Assembly: GCA_900768695.1 (NCBI GenBank)
Contig: CAAGDY010000291.1
Coordinates: 1-24,472 of the forward strand
DNA from: an uncultured Anaerovibrio sp.
GTDB lineage: Bacteria; Bacillota; Negativicutes; Selenomonadales; Selenomonadaceae
DNA: 24,472 nt
Reading direction: 5' to 3'
A program made the position numbers and the translations under genes. The notes below the pieces were generated by a model, which did no database searches, was not told the DNA's origin, and saw only the letters and a list, made by a program, of their open reading frames with translations. Shown here one piece after another: positions 6,609-13,351 of the stretch. The first letter of the stretch is position 1. Every line of letters begins with the position of its first letter.

Positions 6609-9600
6609 ATGAAGAGGAACAGAAGGAGCGGAAATAGATTTTTGTCGGCAATGGTGGCTTTGGGGATATTGGCGGCATTGAATACACCGGCGTATGCCAT
6701 GGAAGAAGATATTATTTCTTATGGCGGATATAATGTTTTCAGGGTGCAGTATTTTGATTTTTCTGATAAAGCAGTTTTGGATAAATTGCAGACCAATATT
6801 TGGGATAATGATAAGGGCAGTATATACGGCTATGAGGGGCTGGTGTATAATTATACCCCGTTGATGAAGCAGGCTATCAATGGCGCCTTTGGTCAATGGG
6901 CTGAAATTTTGTACGGAAATGCCAGGAAGATGAAGCAGCCGGCACAGTTTCTGGTGGGGACTGCAGGGGCGATAAAAAATGCCTTTGCTGGCAATGTATG
7001 TCAGGATGAGGACGGCGATGATATTTCTGATGAGGCATTTTATAGTATTTTCCAGCAGGGAATAACGGTGAAAGATAAAAATTTGTTTATCAGCGGCAAT
7101 GATGGTGAGGAGCATGCTTATGGGAAGGTGTCTATAGGAAAATATATAGGGGCGAAGGAAGTAGGTAATTATGGCTGGACGCTTGAGCCTGTGTCACAGC
7201 AGATGCAAAGCGAGATTGGTGCGCCTTTACAGCCGATTATTTTTCATGAAATTGGACATTCTTTGGGGATTTCTAGTAATGCTAGCAAGTTAAAAAAGCA
7301 AGATGAAAATGGCCATGAAATTGAATATTATGGATTTCAATATGTTGGTAAAAATAATTTTGATGCACATCTTTATGACCAGAGAGGGGTTCAGGCAAAT
7401 GAGAATCAGAAAATAGTAACAAGCTTGCCGGTTGGTAAGGAAAATGATAACAGTATTTTCTATGTGGAATATAAAGATTATTATGAGTTGTCACCTACTA
7501 AAACAGATGGCAGGGTTTATTTCAAGGGAGATAATGTCAGCGAGGTATTGAAAGGAAATGGTGAAGAGAAGAAGAAATTTCAAGGTGTAGACGGCATACC
7601 GGTACTTGGCTGGGAAAGTGGTTCACCAGAGTTTTCCCATATAAACCTTGCCCGCAGCCTTATGAGCCACCATGATTATCGTTCTTATAATACATTTATT
7701 GAAGCTGAATTGGCGATTATGCAGGATATAGGCTACGATATTGACAGGCGGAATTTCTTTGGTCGTTCTATCTATTCTGATGGAAATGGCACAACAGAAA
7801 GTCCGTTTAAGAATACCCAGGGATATTTTGCCAGGAATGAAGCCGGGACTGAATATGAGACAGGTCAGGCAAATACTGCTACGCTGGGCATAGGGCTGCA
7901 TGTTTATGGTTCAAAAAATAATATCATTCAGACTGATGAGGGAAAAGGTGATGGCAGTGCTGATTTGCTTGCCTGCGGTACTGGCGGTGCCGGTATCCGC
8001 ATTGATGGCGTAAAAAATACTGTTACGGTGGACAAGGGGGTTACTGTGTCTGCTGATGGCGAGAATGGTCGTGGCATATTGGTGGCTTATGGCAATAATA
8101 ACAATGTCGTCATTGATGGTACTGTAATTGCTGCCGGAGATGGCGGTGATGGCGTGCGTTTTGATTTTGGCAGCAATTCAATGGGCGGAAATATGGAATA
8201 TCGCGGTTCTTATTTGCGTTATAAGCGTACTACGGACTATGGCGGTAATATTACCAGTAGTAATAATATTGTATTGGATTCAATGTATAAAACTGATACT
8301 GATAGCTTTACTGAAATAATTGTTGATGATGGGGAAATTTTGGGAAAAGATTTGGAAGGTCCTATGGGGAGCCTGACAGTCAATGGCAGATTGTATGGCA
8401 AAGACCACGCAGTTTATATTGCTAAGAATGCTTTCGTTGATAAGATTGCTGTAAATGATGGTGCACAGATAGAAGGGGATATTGTTTCTGATTGGAAGCA
8501 TTTTGGCAATAGGTATTATGATGGTAATTGGGGAGAGAACCAAAATACTGGTGAAAAATTGCAGATACAGTATGGCGGTGGTTTTGATTATGACAAATAC
8601 CATAAGGATTTGGTAACTAATCTGAATTTTAACGGCAATACGGAGCTGGATGGCAACATTATCGGCAGTGACAATATGAAAATGACCGTGGTAAGCGGTA
8701 CGTTGAAACATTCCGGCAATGCTGATGTGGTAAATGTTACGGTAAATAGTGATGCAACCTTGCTGGGTGGAAGCTACAAAGTAAATAGAATTACTAACTT
8801 TGCTTCTGGCGGTGTGGATAATGAAACAGGAATTTTTACTAATGCAGGCACAATAGGTCCATTGAGTGGCGATGCCAACATGGTTATCAGCAGTAACGAA
8901 ACATCAGATAACAATAGCAATTTGCTTGTATCTAATGGCACACTGCAGGCTCATGGCGGCGGCAATGGCGGAACTATCGTGGTAAAGGGCACCGCCAATA
9001 TCAGCGGCTCAACGGTTACGGCGGTGAGCATGCTGCCGGGAGAGAGCAAGGATGTTATCCGCGCTGACAGCATGATGGCAACAGGTATTAATATAAAGGA
9101 TGCAGGTTTGCTGGATTTATCCGGTATTATTACCACAGGTACGGAAAATAAAATCAGTATTTCTGCCAAGGCAATAGAAAATCTCACCGGCGCTTCAGCT
9201 TCCCAGGCGGCTGATTACGCTTCTATCAATAGAAACTTTAAGCAGTTTGCAGATAGCGGTTCCCAGCGTGAAATGCGGGCTTTTTATGGGCTTAGCGTGG
9301 ATGAGGCATTGGAGGCAATTGATGAGCTGAATGTCAATGACAAGGCAGGGAGTGGCGGTGCGACGGCCTCCCAGGGGTCTACCCTGGCCAATCGTGTGCT
9401 GTCCTCGCGCCTTGCAACAGCCTTCGGCCAGGCACCTGCCACATTGAGCATAGGCGGTGCTTCCCTCGATGAAGGTGATGGCATGAGAGTGGAGATTCCT
9501 GTTATGCTTCCGGAGGAAAAGCAGGAAACATCGTGGGTGAAGTTTACAAAAAACTGGGGCAATACATCGGGAAGCTCTAACTATACCGGCAGTGCAGTTA

Positions 9601-10319
9601 CTCTGGGCTATGACTGGAAGCAGGGAGAATATGGGCGTGACGGTATATTTGCCTCCTACAGTACAAGCAGCTATGGCCATGCAGATGGCAGTGAAAATGT
9701 GCAGGATACCAGGCTGGGATATTACAGCGGCCTGAATAAGGGCGCTGATACCTTTATGTGGTACGCAGATATGGGCTATATCTACGGCAGGCGCAGTCGC
9801 GGTGTCAATTTCCTCGGCATACCGAATGTGGTAAGGGCCAGCTACAACAGCTATATTTTTGAGCTGGGCGGCGAATGGAAGCATGCACTGCATGCTCCCG
9901 GAGAAAAGACATGGCAGGCAAGTCCGTATGGTGCAGTACAGCTTTCCTATATGAAAAATGAAGGATACAAGGAATCCGGCTCTATCAAGGCCTATGATGT
10001 ATCTGGAGGACACAATTTTTATTCTGCCGTCGAGGGCGGCATGGAATTTTCCCGTTTTCTGCCAAAGGGAAGCCTGAATCTGCGCTTTGGCATACGGCAG
10101 GCATTGACGGGGACTGATTATCAGGAGCAGGATACCAGCAGGCTGCTTGAGCGTACCTATAACAAGGCCAACCGTATGGACAGGACGCATTTTGTGACAT
10201 CACTGGCTACGGAAACGGAATTCCAGCCGGGCTGGCAGCTATCTACGGAGCTGGGGTTCCAGAAGGGCGCACATGATAAGGATGTAATGGCAAGCATCCA
10301 GTTTAGAAGATTATGGTAA
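6609..10319 (+). CDS. Autotransporter with a zincin-like protease passenger domain
   Basis: Large type V secreted protein of 1236 residues. I start at ATG 6609 because GGGGGAG (6599-6605) precedes it; the ATG at 6594 lies before that site. Residues 1-30 are a Sec signal peptide ending AYA. Residues of about 31-385 form a globular domain with HEIGHSLG (H213, E214, H217) and, 127 residues later, FSHINLARSLMSHHDY (H344, M352) leading into ELAIMQDIGY. This layout, HExxHxxG, then a distant His shortly before an LM(S/T) turn and a closing LxDxGY-like helix, recalls leishmanolysin-type metzincins. About 400-900 is repetitive beta-helix rich in N, G and V. Residues of about 975-1236 form the outer-membrane barrel, ending in the aromatic FRRLW. 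The passenger is more A+T-rich than the barrel. An ECF-like promoter precedes the gene. Protease activity is inference. Confidence 0.92.
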   Translation: MKRNRRSGNRFLSAMVALGILAALNTPAYAMEEDIISYGGYNVFRVQYFDFSDKAVLDKLQTNIWDNDKGSIYGYEGLVYNYTPLMKQAINGAFGQWAEILYGNARKMKQPAQFLVGTAGAIKNAFAGNVCQDEDGDDISDEAFYSIFQQGITVKDKNLFISGNDGEEHAYGKVSIGKYIGAKEVGNYGWTLEPVSQQMQSEIGAPLQPIIFHEIGHSLGISSNASKLKKQDENGHEIEYYGFQYVGKNNFDAHLYDQRGVQANENQKIVTSLPVGKENDNSIFYVEYKDYYELSPTKTDGRVYFKGDNVSEVLKGNGEEKKKFQGVDGIPVLGWESGSPEFSHINLARSLMSHHDYRSYNTFIEAELAIMQDIGYDIDRRNFFGRSIYSDGNGTTESPFKNTQGYFARNEAGTEYETGQANTATLGIGLHVYGSKNNIIQTDEGKGDGSADLLACGTGGAGIRIDGVKNTVTVDKGVTVSADGENGRGILVAYGNNNNVVIDGTVIAAGDGGDGVRFDFGSNSMGGNMEYRGSYLRYKRTTDYGGNITSSNNIVLDSMYKTDTDSFTEIIVDDGEILGKDLEGPMGSLTVNGRLYGKDHAVYIAKNAFVDKIAVNDGAQIEGDIVSDWKHFGNRYYDGNWGENQNTGEKLQIQYGGGFDYDKYHKDLVTNLNFNGNTELDGNIIGSDNMKMTVVSGTLKHSGNADVVNVTVNSDATLLGGSYKVNRITNFASGGVDNETGIFTNAGTIGPLSGDANMVISSNETSDNNSNLLVSNGTLQAHGGGNGGTIVVKGTANISGSTVTAVSMLPGESKDVIRADSMMATGINIKDAGLLDLSGIITTGTENKISISAKAIENLTGASASQAADYASINRNFKQFADSGSQREMRAFYGLSVDEALEAIDELNVNDKAGSGGATASQGSTLANRVLSSRLATAFGQAPATLSIGGASLDEGDGMRVEIPVMLPEEKQETSWVKFTKNWGNTSGSSNYTGSAVTLGYDWKQGEYGRDGIFASYSTSSYGHADGSENVQDTRLGYYSGLNKGADTFMWYADMGYIYGRRSRGVNFLGIPNVVRASYNSYIFELGGEWKHALHAPGEKTWQASPYGAVQLSYMKNEGYKESGSIKAYDVSGGHNFYSAVEGGMEFSRFLPKGSLNLRFGIRQALTGTDYQEQDTSRLLERTYNKANRMDRTHFVTSLATETEFQPGWQLSTELGFQKGAHDKDVMASIQFRRLW

Positions 10320-10334
10320 TACAATAATCATATC

Positions 10335-10363
10335 CGTAATTATTAACCTCCATTTTGCGTATA
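10335..10363 (+). promoter_or_regulatory. ECF-like promoter for the VirK-like / Nif11 precursor unit
   Basis: CGTAAT (10335-10340), 17 bp, CGTATA (10358-10363, continuing as CGTATAAT). It is a variant of the motif before the autotransporter and the second precursor. TATAAT at 10360-10365 could also serve as a housekeeping -10. The left arm of the 14-bp inverted repeat occupies the spacer. Confidence 0.5.
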
Positions 10364-10396
10364 ATATGTAAAATATTTTGGCAAAATGGAGGTTTT
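10345..10396 (+). terminator. 14-bp inverted repeat: autotransporter terminator that would also mask the next ribosome-binding site
   Basis: AACCTCCATTTTGC (10345-10358) and GCAAAATGGAGGTT (10381-10394) are perfect inverted copies around a 22-base loop, with TTTTGT after the right arm. The right arm contains TGGAGG, the Shine-Dalgarno of the ORF at 10399. The -10 of the local promoter lies at the left arm/loop boundary, so RNA starting there (near 10370) lacks the left arm and keeps the site free. Confidence 0.75.
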
Positions 10397-10398
10397 GT

Positions 10399-10659
10399 AT
10401 GAAATTAAAGGAAATTATAAATATTGGCGTAAAAATTTACGACTGCCATCGCTGGATAAACTACCGCTGTGTGCTGGTGTTTACTGTCCGGTGCTTTCTT
10501 CATAGAAAAAGCGTGAACAGGCTTTGCGAGTTTTTGGGGGAAACAGACTTGCGCAGGCAGTATATTGAAAGGCATCCCAAGGTTTTTGCCCAGCTTACAC
10601 GTCAATGGCTGTTCAGGGATTCCTGCACTCATAAAAGGCTGGAAGCGGTGCTGTATTAG
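10399..10659 (+). pseudogene. Truncated VirK/YbjX-like (DUF535) protein, N-terminal part only
   Basis: This 86-codon ORF starts at ATG 10399 behind TGGAGG (10387-10392) and stops at an amber TAG (10657-10659). Its pattern, KLKEIINIGVKIYDCHRWINYRC, then a basic FLHRKSVNRLCEFL, then QLTRQWLFRDSCTHKRLEAV, resembles the N-terminus of VirK/YbjX proteins, where the eRL..l..HY region would follow. Full members are around 300 residues, so most of the protein is missing. The reading frame continues through the TAG, with six more codons, straight into the Nif11-leader precursor. This suggests a deletion joined the two genes, or that the TAG is occasionally read through. VirK and YbjX have been linked to resistance against cationic peptides in enteric bacteria, so an ancestral immunity-like role is conceivable. 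The family call is moderate; it could instead be an unrelated short gene. Confidence 0.5.
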
Positions 10660-10677
10660 CAGGAATTCGTTGAAAAC

Positions 10678-11052
10678 ATGGACAAGCTCATGGAAAGGCT
10701 GGGGAAGGATGAAGCATTTGCAAAAGCACTGGCAAACAAGCAGACTTCGGCAGAGGTGGCAGAATTTTTGCTAGATAACGGCATCAGCCTTTCAGCAGAT
10801 GCCATTGATGCAGTAAATGGGGCTATAAAGGAAGATTTTCCTGAGCTGGATAGGGCTGAGTTGTCCGAGGAGGAGCTGGAAGCAGTTGCCGCCGGTGGCG
10901 CAGGGGAATATTTCAAGGCTGTTCTTTATGGAGCAACTCATCCTATTTCTACACTTGCAAGGGTGTGGACAAAAGAGGGGCAGGATAAGATATACGCTAG
11001 TTATGAAAAGTGGGACCCGCTGGATTGGTTTGACACTAAGTTTAGCATATAG
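10678..11052 (+). CDS. Bacteriocin/RiPP-like precursor peptide with Nif11-type double-glycine leader
   Basis: 124 residues. Residues 1-74 match a Nif11-like leader: an acidic helical segment MDKLMERLGKDEAFAKAL, then an EVAEFLLDNGISLS segment, ending LSEEELEAVAAGG with the Gly-Gly cleavage site at 73-74. The predicted core (75-124) has no cysteine, is rich in aromatics (W97, W112, W117, several Tyr and Phe) and ends DWFDTKFSI. C39 peptidases cut after GG, and one is encoded 2.3 kb downstream. No lanthionine, radical-SAM, YcaO or other maturation enzyme is present in the window, so the core may be exported unmodified. The SD is weak (AGGAA, 12 bases upstream of ATG); no other in-frame start lies between the preceding TAG and this ATG. 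A strong terminator follows at 11076-11121, so the precursor is probably expressed separately from the export genes. Confidence 0.82.
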   Translation: MDKLMERLGKDEAFAKALANKQTSAEVAEFLLDNGISLSADAIDAVNGAIKEDFPELDRAELSEEELEAVAAGGAGEYFKAVLYGATHPISTLARVWTKEGQDKIYASYEKWDPLDWFDTKFSI

Positions 11053-11075
11053 TGTGAATTTAACATGAGATGCGC

Positions 11076-11121
11076 ATGCGGCATTGTTGCCCTGGATGGG
11101 GTTGCAATGTCGCATTTTTTT
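11076..11121 (+). terminator. Intrinsic terminator after the precursor gene
   Basis: ATGCG-g-CATTG (11076-11086) pairs with CAATG-t-CGCAT (11105-11115), with a G-T pair at the centre and further partial pairing inside, followed by seven Ts. It separates the small precursor mRNA from the export genes. Confidence 0.85.
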
Positions 11122-11148
11122 GCAGGAATTTTTCAGTTTCTGTAGAAT
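11120..11148 (+). promoter_or_regulatory. Candidate promoter for the export genes
   Basis: TTGCAG (11120-11125), 17 bp, TAGAAT (11143-11148). A partial match to the ECF-like motif also occurs (TGTAAT at 11156-11161, then TATAGG after 16 bp), but its -10 lacks the CGTA core. Either would give a short leader to the adaptor gene. Confidence 0.4.
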
Positions 11149-11208
11149 ATAACAATGTAATTATAATTATTAAGGGGTATAGGTGTATAGTTTTAGGGGG
11201 TGGTGTGT

Positions 11209-12390
11209 TTGAAAAAGTATTTTTATACAGCCATGATAATGGTGATTATCATGTCATTGACGATTATCGGCTATGGCATTTTTGTAAACTATAAGGGTGA
11301 GAGCGTGATATTGGAAAGAATGAATAACCGCTCTGTCATAGTCAATGCAACTACCGTAAAAATGAGGAATATCAACGCTCAGTATGAGTTTCCGGAAGCA
11401 AGCATGTATTCAAGGCAGTCTGTGGATGTTATCGCCAAGGCGGATGGTGTTATTGTCAGGAAGTTTACCCATAAAAATAAGTATGTACACGCAGGTGATG
11501 TGGTGGTGGAGCTGATTAATGAGGATTTGCCGCTGAAAATAAAGCAGGCTGAAAGCGCACTGCGCCGGGCCGAGGCGGTAGAGCTGCAGGCGAGGAACAG
11601 CTACAACCGTTACAGCAGATTGATTGAGCAGGACGCTACCTCACTGGAAAAGCTGGATGAAGCGAAGGCAAATTATGCGGCGGCTCAGGCGGATGTGGTT
11701 AATGCCCAGGCGCAATATGAGCAGGCGGTTATAAACAAGGACAGGCTGCATGTAGTAAGCAATTCTGATGGCTATGTGCTGGTCAGCTACAGGGAAGAGG
11801 GAAATTTTGTTACGGCAGGCACGCCGATTTGTCTGATAGGTGACTTCAAGGAGTTGTGGTTTTCCCTGAATATGGAGGATGATGCTTTGAGGTCACTGCT
11901 GGGGGATGCAGGTGAGAAGGGGAAATTTACCCTGTCCTTCAAGCGTCCTGACTTTGTCAAGGCCTACAATACGGAATATAAGTCTGACAACAGGGGGAAT
12001 AAAAGCGTTTTTGCCGTGGATATTTACGGCATATATCCTGCTCTCTCTGAGCCTGCGGATATGCGCCGGATAGTATTTAATGTATATAATGATGCCGGTG
12101 TTTTGGAAGCCAGAAGCTATGAGGATATGGTGCTGACGGCAGAAAAGCCACGCTATGTACTTGCCGTGCCGCTGGATGCTCTTGATAACAACAATGATAC
12201 CGGCAATGTCTATGTGATAAACAGCAACAATGAGCTGGAGGAACGCCATGTTGTGGTAGGAGCTGTGGGGGAGAAATATGCGGAAATCCTGTCCGGCCTG
12301 GAGATAGGGGATATTGTGGTTGTATCCGGCATTGACGGGCTGAAGAATGGGCAGAAGGTGGAAGCAAATATGGAGGAAGGGGAGGACTGA
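11209..12390 (+). CDS. HlyD/RND-type periplasmic adaptor (membrane fusion) protein
   Basis: Periplasmic adaptor of 393 residues, anchored by one N-terminal membrane segment (about residues 4-26). It then shows the first lipoyl half (VDVIAKADGVIVRKFTHKNKYVHAGDVVVEL), a two-helix coiled coil of about 80 residues (KIKQAESALRRAE to QAQYEQAVINKDRL), the second lipoyl half (SNSDGYVLVSYREEGNFVTAGTPICLIGD), beta-barrel segments and a C-terminal membrane-proximal domain (RYVLAVPLDALDN to GLEIGDIVVVSGIDGLKNGQKVE). Such adaptors bridge an inner-membrane pump to an outer-membrane channel. I place the start at TTG 11209, 8 bases after AGGGGG (11195-11200); GTG at 11200 or 11203 overlaps or abuts that site. 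The stop is one base before the ATG of the second adaptor, indicating one operon. Confidence 0.88.
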   Translation: MKKYFYTAMIMVIIMSLTIIGYGIFVNYKGESVILERMNNRSVIVNATTVKMRNINAQYEFPEASMYSRQSVDVIAKADGVIVRKFTHKNKYVHAGDVVVELINEDLPLKIKQAESALRRAEAVELQARNSYNRYSRLIEQDATSLEKLDEAKANYAAAQADVVNAQAQYEQAVINKDRLHVVSNSDGYVLVSYREEGNFVTAGTPICLIGDFKELWFSLNMEDDALRSLLGDAGEKGKFTLSFKRPDFVKAYNTEYKSDNRGNKSVFAVDIYGIYPALSEPADMRRIVFNVYNDAGVLEARSYEDMVLTAEKPRYVLAVPLDALDNNNDTGNVYVINSNNELEERHVVVGAVGEKYAEILSGLEIGDIVVVSGIDGLKNGQKVEANMEEGED

Positions 12391-12391
12391 A

Positions 12392-13351
12392 ATGGTAAAT
12401 CCTGATAGATTGTTTAGCAGGGAAGCATTGAACAAGATGCGTTCCCCGGAAAAACTGGATACCCTTCTTCATGTGACAAATCCCATCGGCTGGATAGGAC
12501 TGTCGGCTATTCTGCTGCTTCTGGCAGGCGTTGTCCTGTGGTCCGTCATGGGTTCCTTTACGGTAAAGGCTGATGGCTACGGCCTGATTACGGATGCGGG
12601 AGGCATCAGGAAGGTGACTGTGATTAACACAGGCCAGGTAAACAGGCTGTATATCAACAAAGGGACACGTGTTAAGAAAAATCAGCAGATAGCCCAGATA
12701 GACCAGGTAAACATGACGATGGATACTATAGCCACCAGAAACAGCATTGAGCTGGGGGCCAATCGCAATGATGTGGAGCAGAGGGTAAATGCCCATGATG
12801 CCAAGCGCACGGCAGAGGCGGTCAATGAGCAGATTTACAGCCCATACACCGGGATTGTGACCGAGCTTCTGGTGGATGTGGGCACTGTTGTCCATGCAGG
12901 CGATGAAATCTGCACCATCCGCCTGGATGAAAACCGCAGTGACCTGACCGGCATAATGTATGTGGCGGTGGATAAGGGAAAAAGGCTGGAGCCGGGCATG
13001 AGCATCCAGCTGGCGCCTAACGGGGCGGACACCAGCCAGACGGGAAGCCTTCTGGGAGTAGTGCGCTCCGTGTCGGACTACCCTGTGGACCAGGCATCAA
13101 TGGTACGCAATCTGGGCAATACACAGCTGGCGCAGACTATTTTGCAGCAGCTGCAGAATTCCGTGGTAGAGGTGCGGTTTGATTTGGTAAAGAATGAGAA
13201 TGACGCATCCGGTTATCTCTGGACCTCCATCGTTGGAGAGCATAAGCCTGTTACTGCAGGCACCTGCGTAATGGGCAGTGTGATTATTGACCGCAAGGCT
13301 CCGATTGAGAAGGTATTTTACAAGGCAAGCCAGTGGCTGAGAAATAGGTGA
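12392..13351 (+). CDS. NHLM-type bacteriocin system secretion (HlyD-like) protein
   Basis: Second adaptor, 319 residues, resembling the HlyD-like secretion protein found in NHLM bacteriocin systems. The N-terminus MVNPDRLFSREALNKMRSPEKLD is cytoplasmic, with a membrane helix around IGLSAILLLLAGVVLWSVM. After it come a lipoyl half (GQVNRLYINKGTRVKKNQQIAQID), a short helical stretch rather than a long coiled coil, and the second lipoyl half (IYSPYTGIVTELLVDVGTVVHAGDEICTI). A C-terminal region with AVDKGKRLEPGMSIQLAP and a late KPVTAGTCVMGSVIIDRKAPIEKVF closes it. The ATG at 12392 follows GGGGAGG by 6 bases; the longer in-frame reading from 12347 overlaps the upstream gene and has no SD of its own. 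It overlaps the next gene by one base (TGATG), so translation is coupled to the C39 exporter. Confidence 0.85.
   Translation: MVNPDRLFSREALNKMRSPEKLDTLLHVTNPIGWIGLSAILLLLAGVVLWSVMGSFTVKADGYGLITDAGGIRKVTVINTGQVNRLYINKGTRVKKNQQIAQIDQVNMTMDTIATRNSIELGANRNDVEQRVNAHDAKRTAEAVNEQIYSPYTGIVTELLVDVGTVVHAGDEICTIRLDENRSDLTGIMYVAVDKGKRLEPGMSIQLAPNGADTSQTGSLLGVVRSVSDYPVDQASMVRNLGNTQLAQTILQQLQNSVVEVRFDLVKNENDASGYLWTSIVGEHKPVTAGTCVMGSVIIDRKAPIEKVFYKASQWLRNR

Noticed and set aside
9195..10190. Long minus-strand ORF (331 codons) opposite the autotransporter barrel
   Set aside because: It is the shadow of a strongly supported plus-strand gene and has no recognisable domain.
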